This document shows, piece by piece, positions 42,471 through 50,789 of a DNA stretch of 64,000 bases. The translations under genes and the position numbers were made by a program. The stretch comes from Kibdelosporangium aridum. Its GTDB lineage: Bacteria; Actinomycetota; Actinomycetes; Mycobacteriales; Pseudonocardiaceae. The stretch lies in contig NZ_FWXV01000001.1 in NCBI RefSeq assembly GCF_900176515.1, forward strand, positions 558,001 to 622,000, given 5' to 3'. A model generated the notes under the pieces. That model was not told the origin of the DNA, did not search any database, and worked only from the letters and a program-made list of their open reading frames with translations. Every line of letters starts with the position of its first letter. The stretch's first letter is position 1.

Positions 42471-43352
42471 ATGGATCAACGGGTACCGGACGGCGGTGCG
42501 ACCCGGCCGGCTGGGCCGACTGCATTGCGAATAATTCTCGGGACGCAGCTGAGGAGGTTGCGCGAAGCTGCTGAAATTTCACCGGCGGAGGCGAGTGCGC
42601 GCATCCGCGGCTCGAAATCCAAGATCAGCCGCCTCGAGCTGGGCAGGGTCGGGCTCAAGGAACGAGATGTAGACGACCTACTCACTCTTTACGGTGTCAC
42701 CGATTCGAATGAACGTCGTCAGTTCCTCGAGATGGTCAGGCAGTCCAACGAGCCTGGCTGGTGGTACCGGTTCGCCGACCTGATGCCGGAGTGGTTCCAG
42801 GACTACGTGGGCCTTGAAGAGGCCGCGATTCGCATCCTGACCTGTGAGCTGCAGTTCGTGCCCGGACTGATGCAGACCGAGCACTACGCGCGGGCGATCG
42901 CCACGAGCGGGCACCCCGATCTGGCCACAGAGGACGCCGAGTGGCGCGTGACGTTGCGTATGCGCAGGCAAAAAGTGCTGCACCGGCCGTCGCCGCCGCG
43001 GCTGTGGGCGGTGATCGACGAGTCCGTGTTGCACCGTCCACTCGGGGGCAGGGAAGTCCTGATCGAACAGATTGATCATTTGCTGGAACTGACCACGTTG
43101 CCGCACGTGACACTGCAGGTCGTGCCCTATGCGCTGAGCGGATATGCCGCCGAGGGCGCGTTCACGATGCTGCGTTTCGCGGAACCGGAATTGCCGGACA
43201 TTGTCTACATCGAACACCTCACCGGTGCTTTCTACCTGGACAAACGCGAGGATGTCGAGCAATACGGCCGAGTGTTCGATCAGTTGACTGTGGACGCGGC
43301 CACGCCACGCGAGACGCGACAGTTGCTCATGAAGGCGCGCGCATCCGTCTGA
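42471..43352 (+). CDS. XRE-family regulator with DUF5753 domain
   Basis: This is a 293-residue protein. The N-terminal helix-turn-helix (about 20-80) reads LGTQLRRLREAAEISPAEASARIRGSKSKISRLELGR. Then comes the DUF5753 domain from about 105 with ILTCELQFVPGLMQTEHYARAI, HRPLGGREVLIEQIDHLLELTTLPHVTLQVVPY and IVYIEHLTGAFYLD. It is paired with a downstream DUF397 gene, the module typical of actinomycetes that controls development or antibiotic genes and behaves like a toxin-antitoxin-like partner set. GTCGTCCCGTA precedes the ATG without a strong ribosome-binding site. Confidence 0.93.
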   Translation: MDQRVPDGGATRPAGPTALRIILGTQLRRLREAAEISPAEASARIRGSKSKISRLELGRVGLKERDVDDLLTLYGVTDSNERRQFLEMVRQSNEPGWWYRFADLMPEWFQDYVGLEEAAIRILTCELQFVPGLMQTEHYARAIATSGHPDLATEDAEWRVTLRMRRQKVLHRPSPPRLWAVIDESVLHRPLGGREVLIEQIDHLLELTTLPHVTLQVVPYALSGYAAEGAFTMLRFAEPELPDIVYIEHLTGAFYLDKREDVEQYGRVFDQLTVDAATPRETRQLLMKARASV

Positions 43353-43458
43353 AGCATCACCCTGTTAGCCCTATCGGTCGCATCTGCACGTGCTACCGTT
43401 GACCGCAATCCCGAATGCAATTGCATCCCACTTCATGGTCGACAGAGGAGGATCGGCG

Positions 43459-43668
43459 ATGCACACAGCCGCATCCTTGCCCGCTGATCTGTCCTGGCGA
43501 AAGAGCAGCCGGAGCGGAAAGAACGGCAACTGCGTCGAACTCGCGTGGGTCGATGCCGACCGGGTCGCGGTTCGCAACTCCCGTAATCCGCGCGGCGGTG
43601 TAGTGCTCTACCGCTCTGGTCAGCTGAGGGCATTGCTTACCGGAATAAAAGAGGGGGTCTTGGATTGA
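43459..43668 (+). CDS. DUF397 small protein
   Basis: This 69-residue protein contains the DUF397 core: LSWRKSSRSGKNGNCVELAW, VAVRNSRNPRGGVVLY and the short C-terminal strand. GAGGAGGATC lies 7-8 bases before ATG 43459. Such proteins are partners of the XRE/DUF5753 regulator encoded immediately upstream. Its stop overlaps the start of the next ORF (TTGA). Confidence 0.92.
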   Translation: MHTAASLPADLSWRKSSRSGKNGNCVELAWVDADRVAVRNSRNPRGGVVLYRSGQLRALLTGIKEGVLD

Positions 43669-44033
43669 ACGCCGCCGAAGTCACCGAGGAGAGACTGCGG
43701 CAACTCATCGCACGTGGTTTCAAATTCGTGCACCCCCGCGACGAATCCGGTGACATCACGGCGATCGTCGGGGTCCGCCCGCACGACAACGTGATCGACG
43801 TGGTCCAGCTGCGTACCGAGGACGACGCTATCGCACTGCGGATGGCGGGCGACACCAAGGATGTGCTGGCGCCCGAAGCGCACAGCTGGCGGTCCGAAGG
43901 CCCAGCTCCCCGTGTTCTCGACGAGCTGCTCAGCTTGCCCGATGTGCCTGCTGAGGAGGAAGAAGGGCAGGGGACGACCGGCTGCTGGATCCACACGAGC
44001 AAGAACCGCGCCAAGTGGGTCCCGGCTAGCTGA
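43665..44033 (+). CDS. Hypothetical 122-residue protein downstream of DUF397
   Basis: This ORF starts at TTG 43665, overlapping the DUF397 stop, with GAGGGGG about 7 bases upstream. It is acidic overall, with a mixed alpha/beta N-terminal half (ERLRQLIARGFKFVHPRDESGDITAIVGVRPHD) and a Glu-rich linker (PAEEEEGQG). No cysteine motif or membrane helix is seen. Co-translation with DUF397 suggests a third component of the XRE/DUF397 module. Its 3' end overlaps the convergent LuxR gene by 8 bases. The family is not recognised. Confidence 0.7.
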   Translation: MNAAEVTEERLRQLIARGFKFVHPRDESGDITAIVGVRPHDNVIDVVQLRTEDDAIALRMAGDTKDVLAPEAHSWRSEGPAPRVLDELLSLPDVPAEEEEGQGTTGCWIHTSKNRAKWVPAS

Positions 44034-46425
44034 TCCCCAGGTCCCGGGCGTGTGCCGTGGCTGCCCCCCGCGTTCGCACGCCCATCTTCCGCAAAACGCG
44101 GCTGACATGGGTCTTCACCGTTTCCTCGCCGACCACCAACCGTCTCGCGATCTCCTTGTTGGTGGCGCCGGCGACCATCAGCCTCAGCACCTCCATTTCC
44201 CGCGCGGTCAACGTCGCAGGCGTCGGACTTTCCAGCTGTCTCAGCAATGCGGCCGCGAACGGATCGCTGCTCAGCCGCAGGACAGCGGTGGCGGCTTTGC
44301 CTTCCACCAGGATGCGTCCCGGCGTGCGCGCGCACTCGGCCAACGCTGGCTGGGCAATGCGCGACGCCTCGACTGTCTTGCCACGCGTGACGTGCAGGTA
44401 TGCCAGCCGGATTCGTGCGCTGCCATAGATGTTCAAGACTTCGAGCCGGTCCTCCAGATCGACGGCTTCGGTCAGTGCGGCGGCCGCGTGCCGGAAGTCG
44501 CCTCGTGCCGTGGCGAGCAAACCGTCCAACGACAGGCGGTTCAGCGTGATCACGGGCGCCGATCCAGTCGGACCGTCCGAAGTGTCCATCATGTCGCGGG
44601 CCGCCTGCGCTTCGTCGAGCCGGCCGCGTGACCACAATGCACGGCCGATCATGAACCAGGCGTTGGGATACATGAACGACGCCGTCGCCAGTCGGACCGC
44701 GTACGTTCGGAGATCTTCGACCAACGGGTCGATATCGACCGGCGACGGTGCTGTCGACATGAGACGCGTCGCGGCCAGCGTGAACCCGGTGAACGGCGGC
44801 GCGCCACCGAATCGTTCGTATCCCGTGAGCGTGTTCGCGGCCTTGGTCGCCGCCTCGTCCAGGCGTCCGCGCAACATGGCGATCGCCGCTGCGATGCCGT
44901 CGGAGTGCAACGCCGCCAAGCCCTCCAGGCGTGCTGCGGCCACGAAACGTTCGAGGTGGTCGACGGCGCCCTTGATGAGCAAGAGCGTGGGGGAGATGTG
45001 TGCGGCGGCCGTGGTTGTCGCGGATTGCTCGGCGGCGGTCCGAATGCCTTGCGCGACCGCGTCCTCGGCGGCGGTGTATCGGCCGCTGATCTGTGCCGCA
45101 CGCGCTCTTGTCAGCAGCAACCGCACCCGGATCGCGGTGTCGATCCGTCCGTTGAGGGCACGTCCGAGCAGCTCGTCGCTCGCGGCGATTTCTCCTTGCA
45201 GGATCAAGGTATCCGCGAGTCGTGCCGCTACGTCCGGAGTGTCACCGGCACGTTCGTACGCGGCACGCGCCTCGGTCAGGTTTCCGGCACCGAATGCTAG
45301 ATCTCCTTGCAGGACAAGCAACCCCGGATGGTCAGTGGGAAGCGTGGCCAACAGTCGGCGGATCGAGGTGGTGCGTCCGATCCGCAGTTGTTCGTGGCCG
45401 ACCTCCGCCACCAGCGCCGCGGCTGAGGCCGTGTCCCCGGCAGCCACCAGATGCTTGGCCCGGGCAAGCGGATCGGCCTCGACACCCGCGGCCCGTCTGT
45501 GCAGTTCTGCGTGGGGACGCCTGTTCCGTATGCGACCGAGGAACTCCGCGAACAGCGGGTGGTAACGGTAGGCGTTGCCTTGCTCGGTGATGAAAAGGCC
45601 GATGCGCGTGAGCCTGTCGAGCACGTCGGGCGCGTCGTCCCTGGCCGTCACGGCGATGCACGCCTGGGCGGTCATCGTCTCCAGAACCGAGGTTTCGAGC
45701 AGGAACCGGCGGATGTCCTCGGGCTGGCGGCCGAACACCTCGTCGGCGAGGAAGTCGAATACGCCGGTGTCACCGGATCTCGGCATCCGCCCGGCCCCAC
45801 CGGATCCCGCGAGCAGACGCAGTCCGGCGGGCCAGCCTTCGGTTCTGGCGAGGATCCGGTCGAGGTCCGCGTGTCCGAGCAACGCGGACGCCTCCGCCGC
45901 GGTGAACCGCAGGTCATTCGGGCCTCGCTCGGCAAGCTGACCCCGGGCCCGGAGCCTGGCCAGGGCGATCGGCGGATCGTGCCTGCTCGTCACCACGACG
46001 TGGAGGTTCGGCGGAGCCCAGTCGACCAAGTACTCCAGGTGCCCGGCGACTTCGGGTGCGGTGATCACTTCCCATTCGTCGAGGATCAGGACAGCGTCGG
46101 ACTTGATCGCGTTCAACAACGCGACGACACCTCGGCGGACTGCGTCGGGATCGTCGTCGAGTACGACCTCATGTCCGAGTGCGGTCGCCATCCCGGTGAG
46201 GAACCGGCGTGGGTCATTGTCGTCGGGGTCGAGTGCCAACCAGCCGGTGCCGATCTGGGCGAACACCATCGCGGCCACGGTGGTCTTGCCGTAACCCGCC
46301 GGTGCGGAGATGACCGTCAGCGGGACCGACAGGACGTCGGTGATCAGCGGACCGACCAACGAAGCCCGGTCGACCGTGTCCGCCCGCAACCGCGGGGCCT
46401 GGAACTTCGTCTCCGGGAAGGCCAC
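44026..46425 (-). CDS. Large LuxR-family (MalT-like) transcriptional regulator
   Basis: This is a 799-residue STAND-type regulator. The N-terminus is typical for MalT/LAL proteins (FPETKFQAPRLRADTVDRASLV). Walker A is SAPAGYGKTT at 40-49 and Walker B is VLILDEWEVI, with winged-helix linkers and a TPR-like superhelix from about 350 to 700. The C-terminal LuxR helix-turn-helix (LTAREMEVLRLMVAGATNKEIARRLVVGEETVKTHVSRVLRKMGV) binds DNA. GTG at 46425 gives the family N-terminus; an ATG at 46461 would add 12 residues. It is divergent from a SnoaL-like gene, a likely target. Confidence 0.92.
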   Translation of the reverse strand: MAFPETKFQAPRLRADTVDRASLVGPLITDVLSVPLTVISAPAGYGKTTVAAMVFAQIGTGWLALDPDDNDPRRFLTGMATALGHEVVLDDDPDAVRRGVVALLNAIKSDAVLILDEWEVITAPEVAGHLEYLVDWAPPNLHVVVTSRHDPPIALARLRARGQLAERGPNDLRFTAAEASALLGHADLDRILARTEGWPAGLRLLAGSGGAGRMPRSGDTGVFDFLADEVFGRQPEDIRRFLLETSVLETMTAQACIAVTARDDAPDVLDRLTRIGLFITEQGNAYRYHPLFAEFLGRIRNRRPHAELHRRAAGVEADPLARAKHLVAAGDTASAAALVAEVGHEQLRIGRTTSIRRLLATLPTDHPGLLVLQGDLAFGAGNLTEARAAYERAGDTPDVAARLADTLILQGEIAASDELLGRALNGRIDTAIRVRLLLTRARAAQISGRYTAAEDAVAQGIRTAAEQSATTTAAAHISPTLLLIKGAVDHLERFVAAARLEGLAALHSDGIAAAIAMLRGRLDEAATKAANTLTGYERFGGAPPFTGFTLAATRLMSTAPSPVDIDPLVEDLRTYAVRLATASFMYPNAWFMIGRALWSRGRLDEAQAARDMMDTSDGPTGSAPVITLNRLSLDGLLATARGDFRHAAAALTEAVDLEDRLEVLNIYGSARIRLAYLHVTRGKTVEASRIAQPALAECARTPGRILVEGKAATAVLRLSSDPFAAALLRQLESPTPATLTAREMEVLRLMVAGATNKEIARRLVVGEETVKTHVSRVLRKMGVRTRGAATAHARDLGIS

Positions 46426-46501
46426 TCCGCCGAGCGTAGATCCCCCACGCGTCCCCCACATCAGGGACGCGCCAGAGCCACTGCTGGATGAGGCTGGATT
46501 C

Positions 46502-46882
46502 ATGAGCGATATCAAGACAATCGAGGGCGTCTACGCGGCTTTCGGCCGCCGGGACCTCGCGGCAGTTCTGTCGACGATGGACCCAGCGGTGACCTTCGTG
46601 CAGGCCGCGCCACTGCCGTGGGGCGGTACGTATCACGGCGTCGAGGGCGTCCAGACGTTCTTGACGAGGCTGTTGTCCCACCTCGACCCGCAGGTGACGA
46701 CCGAGGCGCTGTACTCGTCGGGCGATCACGTCGTGCAGATCGGCCGGACGCGCGGCCGCGTGCTGGGCAACGGCAAGGACTTCGACCTGCCGGAGGTGCA
46801 CATCTGGCGCCTCGCCAACACCAAGATCGTCTCCTACCAGGTGCACACCGACGTCCCGGCGCTGCTCGAACTCCTGACATGA
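46502..46882 (+). CDS. SnoaL-like / NTF2-fold protein
   Basis: This is a 126-residue protein of the ketosteroid-isomerase/SnoaL fold: IEGVYAAFGRRDLAAVLSTMDPAVTFVQ, GTYHGVEGVQTFLTRLLSHL and DLPEVHIWRLANTKIVSYQVHTD. It is unlike the pair at 18-19 kb in detail. The ATG at 46502 lies 76 bases from the divergent LuxR start. Its ligand is unknown; regulation by the MalT-like neighbour is plausible. Confidence 0.85.
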   Translation: MSDIKTIEGVYAAFGRRDLAAVLSTMDPAVTFVQAAPLPWGGTYHGVEGVQTFLTRLLSHLDPQVTTEALYSSGDHVVQIGRTRGRVLGNGKDFDLPEVHIWRLANTKIVSYQVHTDVPALLELLT

Positions 46883-46985
46883 CTTCTGCCGGCACTACAG
46901 ACGAGCGAGATGCCCGGTTGACGTCAAAAGTCTGTATTGATCGGCGAGTGGCCGGGCGGGCGGTCGCTGCCAGTGCCACGATGAG

Positions 46986-47807
46986 GTGGTGGAGCGGGAG
47001 AAGATCACGCTGACCGGGGCTCCGGAGACCATGCTCGCCACGCTTTACGGGCGTGCGCTGGACAGCCGTCGGCCGAATTCCGTGTTGCACGATGCCGCGG
47101 CCGTGCAAGCGGTCTCGCGGATCGACTACGACTTCCGCAAGACCCGGATGACGGGGACGAGCGCGGTCGGCGTCGCGATCCGTGCCAAGGTCCTCGACGA
47201 CTGGACTCGTGAGTTCCTCGCCGCGTATCCCGCGGCTGTCGTGCTGCACCTTGCCTGTGGCTTGGACACGCGCGTGCAGCGGATCGCGCCTGCGGCCACC
47301 GTGCGCTGGGTGGATCTTGACTATCCGGATGTCGTTGCGCTGCGCGAAAAGCTGGTCAGCCCGCCGAGCGGGGACTACCACTTGGTCGGCGCCTCCGTCA
47401 CTTCTGACTCGTGGCTCTCCGATGTGCCCAACGACCGGCCGACTGTCGCGGTGTTCGAGGGCCTGTCGATGTACCTGCACAAGGAGGACGGCAAGCGCCT
47501 GATCGAGCGGATCACCAACCGGTTCCCCACCGGGCAGTTGCTGTTCGACGTGTACGGCACGACGGGGATCAAGCTGCAGAAGCTCGTGCCCGCGGTGCGC
47601 AACGCGGGCGCGACCTTGCACTGGGGGCTGGACGATCCGGCCGAGGTCGAGGGCTGGCATCCCGGGCTGAAGTGCCTCGACGCCCTGCGCAGCGTGGACA
47701 TGCCGGGACTGGAGAACCTGCCGCTGTCGGGCCGGCTGGGCCTGAAGGTCATCGCCAAGATCCCGGGACTGCGCGACGCGGGGCGGATCCTCCGCTACCG
47801 CTTCTAA
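46986..47807 (+). CDS. Leucine carboxyl methyltransferase-type SAM-dependent methyltransferase
   Basis: This is a 273-residue class I methyltransferase of the LCMT/PpmS type common in actinobacteria. Motif I is VVLHLACGLDTRVQRI, the acidic strand end is VRWVDLDYPDVVALREKL, and VFEGLSMYLHKEDGKRLI is diagnostic. The latter part is LFDVYGTTGIKLQKLV and WHPGLKCLDALRS. GTG at 46986 or 46989 are both possible. Polyketide-associated or O-methyl transfer roles are known in the family, but the substrate here is not evident. Confidence 0.9.
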   Translation: MVEREKITLTGAPETMLATLYGRALDSRRPNSVLHDAAAVQAVSRIDYDFRKTRMTGTSAVGVAIRAKVLDDWTREFLAAYPAAVVLHLACGLDTRVQRIAPAATVRWVDLDYPDVVALREKLVSPPSGDYHLVGASVTSDSWLSDVPNDRPTVAVFEGLSMYLHKEDGKRLIERITNRFPTGQLLFDVYGTTGIKLQKLVPAVRNAGATLHWGLDDPAEVEGWHPGLKCLDALRSVDMPGLENLPLSGRLGLKVIAKIPGLRDAGRILRYRF

Positions 47808-47811
47808 AAAT

Positions 47812-47829
47812 TTCGAACAAATGTTCGAA
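47812..47829. promoter_or_regulatory. LexA box (SOS box)
   Basis: TTCGAACA (47812-47819) and TGTTCGAA (47822-47829) give TCGAAC-N4-GTTCGA, a perfect match to the Gram-positive LexA operator consensus. It lies about 100 bases before the WYL regulator and just after the methyltransferase stop. LexA repression with DNA-damage induction of the downstream gene is inferred. Confidence 0.75.
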
Positions 47830-47929
47830 GCTGTGACCAGGTGTTTCGGCGCTTCGTTGGGCCGAACGGGTGACGAACGACTGTGCGACAGACTCAAAAA
47901 TGTCGGACCCCTTCGGTAACTTGCTGGTC

Positions 47930-48625
47930 ATGAACAGAACCGATCGACAGTTCGCCCTGGTGGAGGAGCTTCGCGCGGCCGCGCCCGAACCGCGTGCGGC
48001 GCGGTGGCTGGCAGATCGTCTCAACGTCTCGATCCGCACGATCGAGCGTGACCTGGCTGCCTTGCAGGAGTCAGGCCTCCCGGTCTACGGCGACCGGGGA
48101 CGACGTGGGGGCTACGTACTGGACAAGGACCGCACCTTGCCCATGTTGAACATGACAACCGAGGAAGCCATGGCCGTCTCCGTGGCACTGCGCGAGTTGC
48201 GCGGCGCTCCCTTCGAGGCGGCGGCACGATCAGCGCTGGCCAAGCTCACCAGCATGATGCCCGAACAGGACCTGGCGCGCGCCGAACAACTCGTCGACCG
48301 CGTCCGTCCGGTCAGCGCACCACCTGGCCCACGCTCGACGGTGCCACGCCCCATCCAGCGTGCATTGGAAACCGGTCGCGTCCTACACATCGACTACCGC
48401 GACCGCAACGACCAAACCACCCACCGCACAGTGGAACCCATGGGCCTCTTACACGGCCCGCGCGGCTGGTACCTGCTCGCCTGGTGCCGTCTGCGCGACG
48501 CCCCACGCGGCTTCCTGCTCGACCGAGTGCACAACGCCGAAATCGGGGAGGAATCCGTGGTCGACCGCAGCGTCGACCTCAACCCACCGGAGCCCGGCGC
48601 CCCGACACTGCGGGTAGCGGGCTAA
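47930..48625 (+). CDS. WYL-domain / HTH (YafY-like) transcriptional regulator
   Basis: This is a 231-residue protein. The N-terminal winged helix (RQFALVEELRAAAPEPRAARWLADRLNVSIRTIERDLAALQESGLPVYGDRGRRGGYVL) is of the DeoR/YafY type. The WYL domain follows: RVLHIDYRDRNDQTTHRTVEPMGLLHGPRGWYLLAWCRLRDAPRGFLLDRV, with the W-Y-L triplet intact. WYL factors bind single-stranded nucleic acid or nucleotide signals; relatives such as PafBC control DNA damage responses. A LexA box upstream fits that theme. ATG at 47930 is chosen; 47900 is an alternative. A strong hairpin follows the stop. Confidence 0.9.
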   Translation: MNRTDRQFALVEELRAAAPEPRAARWLADRLNVSIRTIERDLAALQESGLPVYGDRGRRGGYVLDKDRTLPMLNMTTEEAMAVSVALRELRGAPFEAAARSALAKLTSMMPEQDLARAEQLVDRVRPVSAPPGPRSTVPRPIQRALETGRVLHIDYRDRNDQTTHRTVEPMGLLHGPRGWYLLAWCRLRDAPRGFLLDRVHNAEIGEESVVDRSVDLNPPEPGAPTLRVAG

Positions 48626-48635
48626 GCGTGCCACC

Positions 48636-48662
48636 TCGATGGGCGGCCCAGCCGCCCATCGA
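48636..48662 (+). terminator. Hairpin terminator after the WYL gene
   Basis: A 12-bp perfect stem (TCGATGGGCGGC at 48636-48647 with GCCGCCCATCGA at 48651-48662) with a 3-base loop lies 10 bases after the stop. There is no T-run. Confidence 0.65.
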
Positions 48663-49039
48663 GAAAACCACCTTGATCCAACGCTGTGTCAGGTGGTTGC
48701 AGCGAAACGGCCAATCGCCGGCTGATGCTGACACTGACGGAAAGGGTCGTCCGGCAATGGGCAGAGCAGGGATTTCGGTGGACTGAGGTTATCGCCGCCT
48801 GGCGCGGCGTTCGCTACCCGGGCCGTGCCTATGCCCGAACCGACAAGCATTTCCGTGCAGCGGATGGTGTCGACGGCTGGCTTCCTGAGCAGCAAGTACC
48901 TTCCGCGCACTGCGGTAGCGCTGCCGACCACGGCACCGTGGCCGGGGCGCGGCTAACATCGTTCTCGTGCCGCGTGGCGCTGCGGCCGAACACCGAACTC
49001 GCACACGTTCCGGTGCATCCAATACAACCCGGGTGACTG
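48663..49039. other. Non-coding stretch, nothing recognisable
   Basis: About 380 bases between the WYL terminator and the LysR gene end. Open frames here have no ribosome-binding site or family-like composition. No repeat, RNA or mobile element was seen. Confidence 0.6.
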
Positions 49040-49972
49040 CTACTGAACCGGCATGGTGTGACAGCCCTCGGTGTGCCACCACGTGCGGAAGGCGTCGCTG
49101 CATTCCTGATGATCGGCGTACGCCTGACCGAGGTGCCGGATCACCGTGGTGATGTGGGTGGCGATCGGGCCGTCCGGCCGGTAGATCAGCCGTAGCCTTT
49201 GCCGGAGCGGATGGCCTTCCAGCGCACGGATTGTCAGTCCTGGCGGTGCTTCTGTTGTGGCCAGAACCGGTGCGACGGCCAATGTCGTCATGACCAGGTG
49301 ACGGGCTTCCGACAGGTTCGCGGCGGACTGTCCCATGTGGAGCGACACGCCAGCGTGATGGCACACGTGTTGCAGATATACCGGCCACGTCGTGGTTCCG
49401 ACTGGTTCGTCCACCCATGGGAAGTCCGCCAATGCCCGAAAGGACACTGCCGATGACTGGGCCAGCGGGTGCCTTTCGGACATCATCACGAAGACGGGCT
49501 CGTCGGGAAGCACGATCCGCTCACGCACTTTGGCCGGCCGGGGGATGGCCACCGGCGGCCAGTCGTAGACCAGGGCGAGGTCCACATCGCTGTCGGCGAC
49601 CATCCTGACGTTGACCCTCGAGTCAGGGTTGTCGCGCAAGTGGACACCGGACGCCCACGGCTCGCCGGCGATCCTCCTGCCGAGCTCGCCCAACATGATC
49701 CCGGCGTAGCCGCCGATCTGGACACGCATCGTTTCCCCTGGCTCGGCGTGCGCCTGCTGTCTTGCGTCGGCGAGCACCGCGTCGCCGAACGGCGTGGGGA
49801 CGCATCCGGCGTTGCTGCGGACGAACAGGTCACCACCCATCGCACGTTCGATCCGCCGCAACTGCGCCGACAGTGCCGCGTGTGAGGTTCCCAGCCGCAG
49901 CGCCGCCCGGCCGATGCTGCCCGCGTCCGCGATGGCGGTGATCACCCGCAGATGGTGGTTGGTTACGTCCAC
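49040..49972 (-). CDS. LysR family transcriptional regulator
   Basis: This is a 310-residue protein. The N-terminal helix-turn-helix reads VTNHHLRVITAIADAGSIGRAALRLGTSHAALSAQLRRIERAMGGDLFVRS, a standard LysR domain. The remaining 220 residues form the substrate-binding domain (VRMVADSDVDLALVYDWPP, then LVMTTLAVAPVLATTEAPP). GTG at 49972 gives the conventional N-terminus, while ATG at 50041 with AGGAG about ten bases upstream would extend it by 23 residues. It is divergent from the GyrI-like gene; LysR proteins often control their divergent neighbour. Confidence 0.9.
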   Translation of the reverse strand: MDVTNHHLRVITAIADAGSIGRAALRLGTSHAALSAQLRRIERAMGGDLFVRSNAGCVPTPFGDAVLADARQQAHAEPGETMRVQIGGYAGIMLGELGRRIAGEPWASGVHLRDNPDSRVNVRMVADSDVDLALVYDWPPVAIPRPAKVRERIVLPDEPVFVMMSERHPLAQSSAVSFRALADFPWVDEPVGTTTWPVYLQHVCHHAGVSLHMGQSAANLSEARHLVMTTLAVAPVLATTEAPPGLTIRALEGHPLRQRLRLIYRPDGPIATHITTVIRHLGQAYADHQECSDAFRTWWHTEGCHTMPVQ

Positions 49973-50107
49973 GCTTCCCGGTTTCCATGGCTGGGCACGC
50001 AGTCCACTGTGCAATACGCAAGCCGGTTCGCATGACAGCATCGAGCCATAACTCCTGTTGATGCCCCGGGGTATTTTTTCAGCCGTCTTTCCGGTTGGGT
50101 GTCCGGC

Positions 50108-50608
50108 ATGGAGATCGTCGAAGGGCCTCGGCTGGTGGCGCTGCCGGAGATCCGCTACGTCGGAATCCGTGTCGTCACACCGTTTCGGGGAATGTTCGCG
50201 GTCCGCGACAAGCTCATGGCCGAGCTTTACGAGTGGCTTGACGACCGTGGGGTCACCGACTTCGGCCATACCTTCTTCCGGTTGCACGTCATCGACATGG
50301 ACGGCCTGATGGACGTCGAACTCGGGGTGATCACCGACCATGAGGGCGACGAGCGGGTGCGTCCGGGCATCCTGCCCGCAGGCGACTACGCGAGCCTGAC
50401 GTACGTCAACCACGCTCGGCGCGCGAACCGCACCTTGGTCGAGTGGATCCGCGACAACGGCCACAAGGCCGACAGCTGGGACGTCTCTGCAGGTGAACAG
50501 TTCGCTTGCCGCTACGAGGCCTACCTGACCGACCCGCGAACCGAGCGGATGAAGACCAGGTGGCAGGTCGGCCTGAACATCCAGGTAGCCGCCCCAGACC
50601 GTCCATAG
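50108..50608 (+). CDS. GyrI-like small-molecule-binding domain protein
   Basis: This is a 166-residue stand-alone GyrI/AraC effector-binding domain. GPRLVALPEIRYVGIRVVTPFRGMFAVRDKLMAELYEWLDDRG is the first repeat of the SHS2 fold. GVITDHEGDERVRPGILPAGDYASLTYVNHARRANRTLVEWI is the second. Such proteins bind or hydrolyse small hydrophobic molecules. ATG 50108 or GTG 50099 may start it. It lies upstream of the injection-system cluster but on a separate unit, since a hairpin and about 180 bases intervene. Confidence 0.85.
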   Translation: MEIVEGPRLVALPEIRYVGIRVVTPFRGMFAVRDKLMAELYEWLDDRGVTDFGHTFFRLHVIDMDGLMDVELGVITDHEGDERVRPGILPAGDYASLTYVNHARRANRTLVEWIRDNGHKADSWDVSAGEQFACRYEAYLTDPRTERMKTRWQVGLNIQVAAPDRP

Positions 50609-50710
50609 AGGACTTGATCCGAAAAGCCCACTGCCGATCCGCCGATCGTCCTACGTCCGCGGGGTTGAGGCGCTGCGCGCCCGTGCAACCCGCAGGTCCG
50701 CACCGATAGT

Positions 50711-50724
50711 CGCCCGAAAGGGCG
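50711..50724 (+). terminator. Short GAAA-tetraloop hairpin upstream of the sheath gene
   Basis: CGCCC, GAAA, GGGCG (50711-50724) lies in the 181-base gap between the GyrI-like stop and the sheath start. It could end the GyrI-like transcript or lie in the leader of the injection-system operon. No clear promoter was recognised in this gap. Confidence 0.35.
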
Positions 50725-50789
50725 GTGTTGATCAGTGGCACGCGCGAGAACCTGTAGGCCGAGCCAAGCCGAGGTAGAAGGAGCACTTC

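Noticed and set aside
48686..49036. 116-codon frame between the WYL and LysR genes
   Set aside because: No ribosome-binding site, irregular composition and no family-like features; treated as non-coding.
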